A stretch of 64,000 nucleotides of DNA from Neostapfia colusana (taxonomy: Eukaryota > Streptophyta > Magnoliopsida > Poales > Poaceae), in assembly GCA_030760725.1 (NCBI GenBank), contig JASWHV010000003.1, forward strand, positions 59,472,517-59,536,516. The letters are read 5' to 3'. Shown here piece by piece: positions 17,563 to 30,139 of the stretch; position 1 is the first letter of the stretch; each line of letters starts with the position of its first letter. The position numbers were made by a program, and so were the translations under genes. The notes under the pieces were generated by a model, which searched no databases, had not been told where the DNA came from, and saw nothing but the letters and a program-made list of their open reading frames with translations.

Positions 17563-20500
17563 ATGGTTCGCACTCGGACCATGCATGACATTAGTGGCTC
17601 TAGCCAGCAGGGGGGTGATGACTCCCAGCCACCTGCCTACGACAGCACCCCGCAGCAACAACCACCACCGCCGCCTCCGCTTACGCTAGCGGATGTGATT
17701 GCGGCACTAATGGGTGGTCGTGAGGAGCAGACCGACCTACTCCGCACGACCGTGCAGAATACGTCCCAGATGGGGGGCGTCAAGATAGGGGGCCTCGTGA
17801 GCCCCGTGATGTGACATACTCGGATTTCATGAGTACGCACCCTCCGGTGTTCACAGAAACAACAGAACCACTGGAGGCCAACAACTGGCTGCGGACAATC
17901 GAGTCCAAATTCGGGCTGCTCCAATGTACGGAGCGACAAAAGATTCTGCTCGCGGCGCAGCAGCTTCACAGTGCCACTGGTGCGTGGTGGGCGAACTATG
18001 TCGCCTCACGTCCGGCTGGCCATGCCGTGGAGTGGGAAGAATTTCGGGAGGCGTTCCGCGCCTACCATATCCCTTCCGGGATAATGAAGCGGAAGTTCCA
18101 AGAGTTCTTGGAGCTGAAGCAGGGCGGGAGGAGTGCCCATGACTACTCCCGTGCCTTCAACCATCTGGTGCAATATGCGTCGGATTACATCTCCACGGAG
18201 GAGAAGAAACGGGAGCACTTCTATCGGGGGTTACACCCCGAGATGAAGACGCATCTCGTCCAATGGAATCGCGGCACCTTCAACGACCTCGTTAATGCCG
18301 CGATCATGCAATAAGATGCTCAGCGGTAGTTGGCGGCTGAGCAGCGGAAGCCCAACACTCCACCCAGCAGTGGGGGTGGCGCTCCCCAGAAGTACCACAT
18401 GGTGTATCGGACACCATCCGGACAGCAGTGGCATCCGCCGGCGCGACCGCAGCAGTTCGGGGGTCGTTCTTTCCAGTCACCCCCGTTCCGACCGCCGATG
18501 CCATCACCGCGACCGCAACAGCAGCAGCAGACGACACCCCGGGCATTTCCACCGCCACAACGCGCCCCGGGTTTCCGTCCGCCGATCAGCGGAGGACCGC
18601 CTCGCTACACATGCTTTACGTGTGGCCAGGCGGGCCATTTCTCGAAGGACTGTCCCCAGGGGAAGCAGAGCAGCGGGCAAGCCCAGTTCCAGGGCAGTGC
18701 TCGAGGCCGACCTCCGGTCAAGAAGGTTGGTCAGCGGACTGGGGGCGTTCGCAACCTCGACAATGAGGACGCCCCAGAGGGAGACAACGTGCTGGCGGGT
18801 ACGTTCACTCTCAACAACCAAGCCATCATCATATTGTTTGATTCTGGTGCAACCCACAACTTCATAAGTGCATCATATGTGGTTAAGCATTAACTGGAAG
18901 CCTTTCCAACCGAGTGTTCTTATATGATCTGCTCACCGGGAGGAAAGATTTCAGCAACTATGTTGATTCCGAAAGCACCACTGTGCTTAGGTGGGAAGAT
19001 ATACCCCACCACTATGATTATTCTTGAGGGGCAGAAGATTGATGCAATCTTAGGAATGTCATGGCTAAGCTACCATGGCGCTGTCCTGGAAACATTATCA
19101 CGGACGGTTCACCTCAACTCCCCACTACACTGTCCGCAGTCCCTCATATTAGACAATCCAGTCTGGGAGGTTTCAGAAATTAATAATACTGAAGCTCTCA
19201 AGTTACAGGACATCCCAGTAGTCCGGAAGTACCCCGACGTGTTTCCGGATGATCTTCCGGGCATGCCACCTGAGCGGGACGTCGAGTTCAAGATTGAGCT
19301 TGCACCCGGGACTACTCCTATCTCACGGAGACCCTACAAAATGGCTTTGAACGAGCTGGCTCAATTGAAAGAACAGCTCAATGATCTGTTGAGCAAAGGT
19401 TTCATTAGGCCGAGTTCCTCGCCTTGGGGATGCTCGGCGCTGTTCATAAAGAAGAAGGATGAAACCTTGAGGCTGTGTGTGGACTACCGGCCGCTCAACG
19501 TCGTCACCATCAAGAACAAATACCCACTGCCCCACATTGACATCCTGTTTGATCAGTTGGTGGGTGCAAGTGTGTTCTCCAAGATGGACCTTCGCCCTGG
19601 ATATCATCAAATAAAAATCAGGGCGGAGGATATCCCGAAGACGGCCTTCTCGACGAGATATGTCTTATATGAGTATCTCGTCATGTCTTTTGGTCTCGCC
19701 AATGCTCCGGCCCATTTCATGTATCTCATGAACTCAGTGTTCATGCCGGAGCTGGATAAGTTCGTGGTGGTGTTCATTGATGATATCTTGGTCTACTCCA
19801 AGACAGAAGCAGACCACGCCGAACACTTGAGAATCGTCCTTCAACGATTGCGGGACCATAAGCTCTATGCCAAGTTCAGCAAATGTGAGTTTTGGATCTG
19901 CCAAGTGCCATTTTTGGGACATATCATCTCAGCGGAAGGCATTGCGGTTGACCCAAGTAAAATTGAACAAGTGCTGAAATGAAAAGCCCCTACTTCTGTC
20001 CATGAAGTCAGAAGCTTCCTCGGCTTAGCGGGATATTACCGGAGATTCATTCCAAGTTTCTCCAAGCTTGCTAAGCCGATGACAGAATTGCTGAAGAAGG
20101 GAACAAAATATGTTTGGAACATGGCGTGTGAAGGAGCGTTCCAAGCATTAGTGAAGCATCTCACAACAGCCCCGGTCTTGGCTCAACCGTATACAACCAA
20201 GCCCTTCGACGTGTATTGTGATGCGTCCGGTATTGGGCTCGGCTGCGTATTGATGCAGGAGGGACGTGTGGTCGCGTATGGCTCACGCCAACTCCGAAAC
20301 CATGAGCAGCACTATCCGACTCATGATCTTGAGCTTGCTGCTGTGGTGTTGGCGCTGAAAATGTGGAGGCACTATCTCCTTGGGAATTTGGTGCATCTCT
20401 ACACCGACCACAAGAGCTTGAAGTACATTTTCACCCAGAAGGAGCTGAATATGAGGCAAAGGAGGTGGTTGGAACTAATCAAAGACTATGATATTGAGAT

Positions 20501-22084
20501 TCATTACCACCCCGGCAAGGCGAATGTGGTTGCCGACGCGCTGAGTCAGAAATCACATGTCCATAACCTCACCATTACACCGGTGGAGGAGGAAGAGCCG
20601 AGTTTATACTTGGTTCCTTATGGATCACTATACAACCTTGATCTCATCCCTACTATTAGGGAGGACATCATTGCAGCTCAGAAGGTTGATAAGGGTATGA
20701 CACATCTCCGGAGATGGATAGACAACGGGGAGATCAAATGTTTCCGGAAAGATGATGACGGGACACTGTGGTTCAATGACCGCATAGTCGTACCCCAGAA
20801 TATGGAGCTTAGGAAGAAGATTCTTGATGAAGCTCACTTGTCTAAATACTCCATTCATCCGGGCAGCAACAAAATGTACCAAGATTTGAAAAAGAAATTT
20901 TTGTGGACACTGATGAAGCGGGAAGTAGTGAAGTACGTATCCGAGTGTGATACGTGTAGACGAGTGAAAGCTGATTATATGAAGAAATCAGGGCTGCTGC
21001 AACCCCTGAAGATCCCGGCATGGAAATGGGAAGATGTGAGCATGGATTTCATTGTGGGATTACCCCTGACTTCCAACAAGCATGATTCCATTTGGGTAAT
21101 CGTTGATCGGTTAACCAAGACAGCTCACTTCATCCCTGTGCATACACGTTACAATGCCGGCAAATATGCGGAGCTGTACATAGCGAAAATCCTAAGCTTA
21201 TATGGGGTACCCAAGACCATAGTCTCAGATCGAGGTGCATTATTTGTGTCGCGCTTTTGGGAGCAGTTGCACGCTGCTTTGGGTACTAAGCTGATTAGAA
21301 GCTCCGCCTATCACCCTCAGACAGATGGGCAGACAGAGAGGGTGAATCAAGTACTAGAAGACATGTTGAGAGCATGTGCCATCCACCACGGTAGGAACTG
21401 GGATGATCACCTACCGTTGGCGGAATTGTCATACAATAACGGCTATTAGGCGAGTATCAAGATGGCACCATATGAAGCTCTCTACGGTCGTAAATGCCGC
21501 ACCCCATTGAACTGGTGCGAGTCCGGTCAAAGGGTCACATTCGGGGCTGATGTGGTGAACGACACCGAAGAGCGCGTTCGGATGATTCAAGACAACTTGA
21601 AGGCCGCTCAATCCCGGCAGAAAAGCTACGCTAATAAGAGGCGTAGGCCGTTGCACTTTGACGTTGGGGAACACGTGTATCTCCGATGAAAGGCGTGCAC
21701 CGGTTCGGCGTGAAGGGGAAACTCGCTCCCCGATTCATTGGACCCTATGCTATCACCGAGAAGTGTGGACCAGCGGCATATAGACTGGAGCTACCGGCAT
21801 CTCTTGCGGGCGTTCATGACGTTTTCCATGTTTCACAACTGCGAAAATGTCTGAAGCATACGGCTGCTGTTTTCACTGAGGACATCGGCGAGCTGCAACC
21901 GGATTTGACATATGATGAATATCCGGTGGCAATTATTGATGAGAAAGCTCGGACCACACGTAGCTGAACGTTGTGGTTCTACTATATACTGTGGAGTAAC
22001 CACACCGCCGAAGAAGCAACGTGGGAGAGCGAGGAATTCCTTCGCTCAAACTACCCGGATTTCATGTCATCTCATCACGGGTAA
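17563..22084 (+). pseudogene. gag-pol: Gag-Pol of B2, broken by stops and frameshifts
   Basis: The full domain order is present: Gag, zinc knuckle CFTCGQAGHFSKDC, protease DSGATHN, RT with FIDD, RNase H, integrase and chromodomain. Damage: a frameshift near 17770-17800; stops at 18312 (TAA), 18324 (TAG), 18891 (TAA), 19979 (TGA), 21448 (TAG) and 21965 (TGA); and a small deletion near 21690 that shifts frame in the integrase tail. Where the ancestral codon is clear from the relatives, each stop is explained by one C-to-T or G-to-A change. The start aligns with A gag. Closest relative in the window is element D. Confidence 0.9.
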
Positions 22085-22130
22085 TCTCCTCTTACATTGC
22101 TGTCTCTTCTTTTATAATCTCGGGACGAGA

Positions 22131-22150
22131 TTCTGTTAAGGGGGGAGGGA
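22131..22150 (+). other. Polypurine tract of B2
   Basis: TTCTGTTAAGGGGGGAGGGA precedes the 3' LTR start TGTAAAAGCC. Confidence 0.85.
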
Positions 22151-25100
22151 TGTAAAAGCCCAAGAAAAGGGACTTGCAAAAATTTTCCATCACCTCACAA
22201 CACCACAGCTGTTGTTGTGGATATCTTGTGAATACTTGTGAAGAGCAAGTAACCACCATCAAAAGGGTGATTAGAGGGGAAAGCCCTAACTTTCAAAAAA
22301 ATAGGATTTGTACACATGAACATGCAAGGTTGAGCTCACCCTAGACCTTAAATAGTCTTGGGAAGGCTCAGACCAAATTTTAAGCAAATCCAACACTTTT
22401 TGAGGAACTTTTGGAGACAATTCAAAAAGGGGCCAATTTGAATGTAAATTCAAATTGCAGCAGCTTTCATCACTTGAATTCAAAAGTTGGCTTCATATTC
22501 AATCTCAGCACATTTTTCTGAGTTAGTCCACAAATTTTCATCCCCATTGGACTTCATCTTGTCGGGAGCCAAATTTGCAATAATTCAAACTGAATTTGAA
22601 TTTCAGTTCAAATGTGAAGCAAATTTAGCCCAACCAAATTCAAATTTTGGAAACCAAATTCAAACTATGACTTGGTGCTTAAGTCTCACAGTTAATTGTG
22701 AGTAGATGGGGATATTTTCAGCAAAAACAGAAAGGAAAATCAGAAAAAGAATTAGGGGGGAGGGACCCACTGGTCAGACACACAGAGCCCGAACCGACTC
22801 AGTCCCTCGGTCGAACACCTCTGCGGTCGCCAGCGCACGGGTGAAACCCCGCCCCAACGCGATCGCCGTGCCACCTCCTGCTCGGGGGGCTGAGGACGCC
22901 GGGTACAAAACACTTGGTTGAACCGCCGGTCTGCGTGAATCCCCCCTCATCCTCTCTGTTCCACCCGCACACAACCAAAGTGATGCACTCTGTGTTCGCC
23001 ACTCTCTGATCGCTGGCGTCCGGGTGACACAGGCTCCCTCGTGCCCGATGATCAACACAAGAAACAAGCACCCTAAGGTGCTGGTCCTTCTAGTCCAAAC
23101 CGTTCATCATTTCATGCACTGTCGTGGGAGAATTTTCCCCGGGAATGTTTCGGTGTTCTTAGGGACGAGCCATTCCAAATGCTAAAATTCACGGGTATTG
23201 GCTCATCACCAGGTATACCGAGCTACACGCGTGATCTACACCCTGCCACGACCGTCCAGGATCAAAAAGTACAAAGAGTCGTCGAGTATAGACTCTGGGT
23301 ATCGAGTTTTTCAGTTCACAGCCGATATCGGGCCTAGGTCGACGGTGAGCACGTAGCTCTGGCCGTTTCCATGGCCAACCGAGTTCATATTCGAGCTCAG
23401 CATGCCACAGCGGAGCTGTAGGAGCAAACCATTCGGAAAATCAGGCCCTGAGTAGCTCGGGCGACATCGCCGGAGTAGGGAGAGCCGCTGTCACCGTCGC
23501 GGGCGTGGTTCCGGCCACCGCCGAGCTTCGGTGAGAGCACCAGCGTGTTCCCCGAGCCAAGTTAGGCCCAGGCGGTGAAACCCGTCGAAGGTCATGCAGT
23601 GAAACGGCCGGCGGTGAGAGCTCCGGCGAAGCACCGCCGCAGGAGTCGCGGGATGTCGCGAGGTAGACAAAGGGGGGGGGCGGGTTCCACCGGTCAGCCT
23701 CTGTTCTCACGCGGGGATCCACTTTGCGGCCGGATTCAGTGTGGAAGCGTGAGTAAAACCCCGTGGGCTGCGGTGTGGCCGCATTCTCAGTGGACCGGTT
23801 TAAGGAGTGGGCCCCACCCGCAGAGTTTAAACATTTTGGGGATTTTCCAGTTAGTTCAAACTTCAAATGCATAGAACTTTTGCTAAGAAGCTCCAAATTC
23901 AGTGAACTAAATTTTTCTGAACTCAGCTTTTTGAGTACTTTCTAGCAATACAAATTTCAGCTCATGAAACTTAAAAGTTTTCCAGAATTAAATCCCTAAA
24001 GTTTAAATTGTTAGGAATTTTATCTGGAGGATTTCTTTATGAAAAATTCTGAAATTTGGCTGGGAGGTTCATTGGAAAATCCTTGAGTCACAGTAAAAAT
24101 TTCAGACTCATCCGAGTTAATTTAGTCCCCCTAATGGTGTGATTAAGTGAACTGCCCTGAGAAAATAGAAAAATGTACAGAAACATTTTTCAGATTTTCT
24201 CAAAACTTGTTTAGGGCATAACTCCCTATAAAATTGTTCAAATGACATGAAACCAATTCCATTAGAATCAACTCAAATTCTAGTTTCCATAAAATAAGGT
24301 TTGGAGCCATGAAAACCCCTGGAATCCCTTAGAGGCTCCAATATTGACCAAATAGGTTTTTATTTGTACAAGGCTCAAATGAACTTTGTTTCAAATAAAA
24401 CTTGGTCAATACTCTGGTTAGGACCCTACAAAGCCACCATAAAATTTTCAGAACCAAAGGAGAGGGCTAGCTAGAGTTATAGTAATTACTTATTCAATTC
24501 TAAACATTGCATTTGAATTGACATGTAGTATCTTGTTAACATGTAGTCGCTGAAGGCGAGGAGACTCCGGAAGTGCTCGACTTCCTTCTTCTGGACGAAG
24601 CCCTAACCACTGACCAGCAGCAACAAGGCAAGCCCCGGTTTGCATTAACCTATTTTATAAAGTTTTTCTTTATGTACATACTTAGTGTGAGGTATATTTA
24701 TGTGCATTAGGTGTAGGATGGATGAGACCCCAAATGCATAATCAGATTTTCCTATAAGAGTGAGGGTAGTGTCTAAGAACTCGAGTAGACAGGCTTTGCT
24801 TAATGATTCATAGGACTTACGGTACATGTCGAGTAGTTAGAATCTACTTGCGAGTTAGGCTTGGGACACACGGGATTGGTTCGAGTCATGTGAGATCACT
24901 TTAGAAATGAAAATGAGAGTAGACTGGGGCTGGGGCGCAGCAAGAGGAAGTCTTGTGTGCGCAGCCCTGTCCGTGTCGATTGAGGACCAATCCGTGTGCA
25001 GCCCTGCTGAACAAGTATTGAACGTACCAAAGGCATATCGGATATATGGGCCCCGATAAACCGATGTAAACTATACCTCTGGGTGTCGAGGCATAAAGCA

Positions 25101-25754
25101 CCGATTTATATGTGTAGGCTGAGGGCAGCAAGGTGGAAATCTGCTAACGGGCATAGAGAGATGCTCCGTGTAGGGAACCTACTGCTCATTTCGGTGTGAC
25201 CGGTTCGACATTTGGGCTGTTGGGTGAAAGGTTGTCCTGTACGGCATCGAGTGAGCGTGCTGTGCAGCTCCACGGGTCGGCGTACGTGATGTGCTCTTTG
25301 GGTATCCCTGCAGGTGTATATCGAGTCGATTTGCCATCCCTCGCGGTGACGAGTACCGCTTGTTCACTGCATAGTAACGTAGATAAATCATGGAATGTTA
25401 TGATTCAATTATGCTGATATGTATAATTGTATTGCTACATGGGTGCCACCAAATGTTGCTTACTAAATTTCTTATTCATGAACTGTTAACTTGTGGCTTA
25501 AAGATGAACTAAGGATGAACTTGTAGGCGTGTCCATTTGCTGAAATTACTATCCCATATTCGTGTAAGCTGCATGTAGAGTTTCATGCCTACGTGAGTCG
25601 GTTAAGTCTTGTTGAGCCATTGTGCTAATGGTTGATGCTTAAGTGTTTTTCAGGTGAGGAGCCACCCATGGACTCGGGTTATGAGTCCACCGGTGAGGGT
25701 TACCCTTAGTTGGGGACCACAGCTGAGTGGGAGCCGTACACGCCGCGCTAAGCT
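22151..25754 (+). repeat. 3' LTR of B2, truncated at its 3' end
   Basis: It begins TGTAAAAGCC and is collinear with 13540-15325 from 23964 onward, stopping at CGCGCTAAGCT where CACTA sequence begins. It has a TATA-like GGTACAAAAC near 22902 and AT-rich modules about 347 bases apart (23870 and 24217). The LTR ORF copy (exon 2 24547-24627, exon 3 from 25654) stops early at TAG 25707-25709. The CGAGTAG hairpin (24830-24850) keeps pairing through a G-T wobble. Confidence 0.88.
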
Positions 25755-25785
25755 TACGTTACACGGGCGGATAATTTTACAAATT

Positions 25786-25940
25786 GCTTGTGATAACCAT
25801 TCTTCACAGACGGACAATCGTAGACAAAGAACTACCTGCGATAAAGATTCTTCACAGGCGGATACTCTTTACATTACAAACCACCTGTGATAAAGAGTCT
25901 TCACAGGTGGCTAGTCGTAGATATAGAACCGCCTGCGAAA
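25786..25940 (-). repeat. CACTA subterminal inverted repeats
   Basis: At least three short hairpin units share CCTGTGA/TCACAGG-type arms. The best, 25881-25910, has perfect 10-base arms CCACCTGTGA and TCACAGGTGG. Subterminal repeats in CACTA elements bind the element-encoded TNPA-type protein. Confidence 0.7.
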
Positions 25941-26158
25941 ATAGTAGCGAACAGAGGAAAAACAGAGCTCACACGTACACATAGAGATGAAGCAGCACAT
26001 AGCCGGCCATGGCTTCAAGCGCAGTGTATTTCAATATATGAATTTTGTTAATTTTTTAAAGCATTCCAACATGTCAAAATTCAAATATTAAAAGAGAAAA
26101 TTTGTCAAATTAAAATATTAAAGCTTCATTATAATATTACAAATATATAAAATATATG

Positions 26159-28322
26159 TCATACATTTTTTCCAGCATTGACATCTTGTCGCATATAGGG
26201 TTTCAAATCCTTTTTAATGCTTCTTTCTACGCGCTTGATGATATCTTTATCGGTGAAAAGGTACATATCTTCATATTGATTATATTCCTCTTCATTATCT
26301 CCCACATTCTCAACCCCAACAATATTTTTCTTTTCAGAAATAAATACGTGCATCTTCTCAGTTCTTGGATTCTGTACATAAAAACTTGTGCAACACGATT
26401 GGCGAGAACCCACGGATCATCTTTATAACCCACTTTGTTCAAGTCTACCAGTGTCAGCCCGCAGTTGTCCACTTTCACACCAACCGGATGTTTGACCCAT
26501 TGGCACTTAAACACGGGCATTTGCATTCTTTCGCCATAATTGAGTTCCCATATTTCCTTTATGAACCCGAAGTATGTGGTCTTCTGCCCTTGTGGATCAT
26601 AATTCTCTATACGAACACCACTATTTTGTGCAACACTCATACCATCTTTTTCCTTAGTGTAAAATGTGTAACCATTGATGTCATATGTTTGCCATGATGT
26701 CACCAAAGCAGATGGGCCGGAAGCTAACTTCTTCATTGTCGCCTCTTCATCAGAGTCTCTGTATGGTATATTTTTGTCCATTAACCATTCAGTGAAACAT
26801 ATTCTGTGCCCTTTCATGATCCAGTCCTCTGTGCGGCCTTGATTTTCTGCGGAGCTCAATTTTGTGTTCCTCGATGTACGACTCAGCTATTGCGAGCTGT
26901 TGTAGTACACCAAAATGTCCACAACGTACTAATTTGTAATCCTGAACGATAAAAGTTTTCTTACCCACTTTGTCTCTCCCACATAGTGTACCCTAATGTA
27001 TTGGTATAGGCACACCTATCGGCTTTTCATTTTTGATGTAATTAGCGCAACCCTCAATCACTTCTTCAGTAGTGTATCCTTCCATAATTGAACCCTCTGG
27101 GCGAGCATGGTTCCGCACATAACCCTTTAATACTCCTAAATATCTCTCCACTGGGAACATATGATGTAAATATAGTGGCCCCAATGCTTTTATCTGATCA
27201 ACAAGATGTATGATTAGGTGTACGTGCATATCGAAAAAGGATAGTGGGAAACACATCTCAAGCTTGCACATAGTATCGATGATGTACGTTTTCAAATAGT
27301 CTAAGTCTTCCTAGACTATCACCTTTTGCGATATTACATTGAAGAAGTAACACAAACGTGTGATGACAACTTTTACATGCTCAGGTTTGATGACCCTTAA
27401 TGCAATGGCAAGGAACACTGTCATCATCATGTGACAATCGTGAGAATTATACCGAATAAAGAAAAGTCTTTCATCGAGACTAGTTTGCGGATATTGGATG
27501 AGAAACTCGTGGGCACTCTGATCACACGCAAGCATTCACAAATTGCCTTTTTCTTCTGTAGTGTCAAGTTGTAGCTGGCTCCCGTTGGCCTTTTCTACCG
27601 GATGATTTTAATCCGTCTTGTGTTTTCCTTGGCATGTCCAGCAAGGTTCCAATGATGCTGTCAAATACATTCTTTGTAACGTGCATCAAATCAATACTAT
27701 GGCAAATTTCCAGGTTGTTCCAGTACGGAAGATATTTGAAAAAAATCGATTGTTTCTTCAGAGCCGTGTCAGTTGTATCACTCGAAGATGTAGTTTTCTT
27801 TCTCTTTGTTCCTTTACATTTTTTGCCCTTACCGAAAGCAACCTAAATGTTCTTGTCCATTTCAAACACGAGTTTTCCACTGTAAGGTTTTGGTGCAGTA
27901 TCTTTTTTTATTGTGTTATCAAATTGTTGTTTCATCTTCCTGTACTTGTGTGTATCTGTCAAGAACCGCCGGCGTCTCATGTACACTGTCTTTCTGGATG
28001 AAGTGAGGTACAAAAATCTAGTTCCATCCATGCACCTTACACAACCTTTCTTCCCTTTTATTTGTCCCGATAATGTAAACAGTTCGGGATAATCATGCAC
28101 GGTAACGAATATCATTGCTCTTAGCGTGAAATACTCCCGCTTGTACTATTCCCATGTGCGTACCTCTTCATTCCACAGTTTTGCCATATCTTCTATTAGA
28201 GGTTCCAAGAACACATCAATTTCAATGCCGGGTTGTTTCGGACCTTGTATAAGAATAGATAACAAAATATATTTTCTTTTGTGACACAACCACGGGTAGG
28301 TTGTACATCGTTGATACCACAG
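26159..28322 (-). pseudogene. TNP2-like CACTA transposase, N-terminally truncated and frameshifted
   Basis: Reading on the minus strand: transposase core (about 28322-27540) with YNLP..WLCHKRKYI, IQGPKQPGIEID, TVHDYPELF, GCVRCMD and NSHDCHMMMT; a second conserved domain (27295-26993; FFDMHVHLIIHL, FPVERYLGVLKGYV) matching DUF4218; and a third (26859-26159; GYTFYTKEKD, VDLNKVGYKDDPWVLA, then FYVQNPRTEKMHVFIS) matching DUF4216. It is disrupted by a stop at TGGGAATAG (about 28152), frameshifts between domains, and a one-base loss in a T run near 26387. The N-terminal part is missing. It cannot make active transposase. Confidence 0.85.
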
Positions 28323-28335
28323 GCTGTTTATTTGG

Positions 28336-30139
28336 GTAGATAATTCAAATGACCAAGGTTATTTGGGTCTCTACTGTTTAGAGCTGTGGGGAAAATTCAA
28401 TTTCAAAGGTTAAAACCGGAGTGGGAGCCACATGTCAGCCTCACTAGTGTTTTAACCGACTCAAGCCATCGAGGCTCGGTTCTTGTGCGCGCCCACGCGA
28501 GCGCCACGTCGATGCCGACCGCTGCCACCTCCTGGTCGCCGATCAGAGCCATGAACCGACGTCCCCAGCTATTTAGCTGGGAGCTGCCACCGGCAGCAGC
28601 TTGCTTTCCCGCTGCCTCAACGTTTCCAGCGCTGAGAAAACCGAGCAGGTCGCCGCACAGCTCCACCTCACCACCTCGCCGTCGACCGGCCAACACAGTC
28701 CCTTCCACCACGAGCTAAGGCCAAAAATGGTACCGCCGGTTGTTGCTCGATGTGCTACAGCCCTCAGCTCTTCGTGATCAGCTTCGGTTGAGCTTGTCCG
28801 AGCCGATCGTCCATCACTCTGTCAACCCGAAAGTTCCTCCAATTCGACACCATCGTCCGAGTAGCTCTAAGCTTCTCCAGCGTGACAAACGTGTCTCTAA
28901 GGTTAGCATCAAAGTCTAAGAGCTCTCCCCGAACTCCCTAGGTCCCTCTTAGCCCCGGTTAGCCGGAATTTCCATTTTTTCCGATGATCACCGTATAGAA
29001 CACCGAGAACCAAAACTCAAAATTCATCTCGATCACTTGATCACTGGCAATCCTGGTCGAGCTGAATCTAGAGTAGCACCTCACGGTCACCTCAGCCAAA
29101 TCCTAGCGGTGATGATCAATCCAGTTAGCAGAGCACCTGAGTTTGGCCACCGCCGGTGAAAACGGCTCTGGTCGCCGGTGAAGTCTATTTTCCCGGCGAT
29201 CTCCGGCCAAGAGGAGGGCAGGGTTAGCTTCCCCGTGCCCCAGTGGTGCTTTGCAACCCATTGGCTGATCATGTTCACCACCGAGATGAGCTAGCACCGT
29301 CGGATCCATTCTCATCTTCTGCCTCCACCGTCGCCGACTAGGTTTCCGGCGATGTCGAGGTCCGAGAAGTTGCCCAGCGTGTGCGCCGTGCTCCAAGGAT
29401 CACGTAGGAAGAAAGCGTGTCGAAAATTAGGCAGTAGCCACCGAGAACGAACCGCGCCACCGTCGCTGGGCGACGCGCGCTCGGGCGCTGGTGGGAGGTA
29501 GACGAAGACACTGTGCATGGGATCCACGTGTAGTGTTTTAAACATTTCCCCGATTTTCAGTTTTAGTTCAAACTTCAAACCCACATAACTTTGGCTAGGA
29601 AACTCCAAATTGAGTGAACCAAATTTTGTTGGACTCAGCTCTCTGAGTAATTTCCAGCAAATCAAGTTTCACTCTATGAAAATCTTTATTTCTCCAGAAT
29701 TAATTCTTCAGAATTTAAATTGTTTAGAATTTTAACTGGAGAAACCCTTGGAGGAAAATTCTGAAATTTTGCTTAGATGTTCACCAAAATATCTCTGAGC
29801 TACCATAAAAATTTAAGATCCATTTGAGCTAATTTGATCCACCTAATGGTGTGATTAATAAAACTGTTCCCGAAAAAATAGAAAATGTCCAGAAACATTT
29901 TCAGAATTTCTCTGAAATTGTTTAGCTCATATCTTTAGTCAGGAACCTTCCAATTAAGTGAAACCAACTCCATTAGAACCCTCTGAAAATATAGTTTCCA
30001 GAAAGTCATGGATTGCTCCATGAAAATCCCTAGAACACCCTAGGAGCTCTAATTAAGGTCAAGTGCATAATTATTTGTGGAGAGCTCAAATGAGCTTTGC
30101 TGCAAATGAAACTTGGCCAAGTCTCTGCTTAGGTTGTTC
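28336..30139 (+). repeat. A-like LTR fragment at the left of element C
   Basis: It aligns with 8223-10033 of the A LTR (for example the block around GTGGGAGCCACATGTCAGCC and the modules at 29584 and 29927). The start is lost at the CACTA junction. At 30139, inside TTAGGTTGT, it jumps straight to pol coding sequence, so primer site, leader, gag, protease, RT and RNase H are all absent. Minor open frames in the GC-rich part are not conserved. Confidence 0.82.

Larger units (their letters stand above)
13540..25754 (+). mobile_element. Element B2: old, degenerate Tekay-lineage element
   Basis: The order is partial 5' LTR, primer site, leader without ORF0, broken gag-pol, polypurine tract and 3' LTR cut at 25754 by the CACTA remnant. 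About 24 differences were counted by eye over 365 aligned LTR bases (13540 versus 23964 onward), so it is clearly older than A or E. It is the platform into which B1, and then A, inserted. Confidence 0.9.
25755..28335 (-). mobile_element. CACTA (En/Spm) transposon remnant
   Basis: It is recognised by a TNP2-type transposase on the minus strand and by short inverted subterminal repeats at the left side. Neither terminal CACTA inverted repeat is visible: the left edge joins B2 LTR sequence directly and the right edge cuts the transposase and joins an A-like LTR. It is therefore an internal fragment of about 2.6 kb. 25941-26158 is AT-rich and without a gene. Confidence 0.85.
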
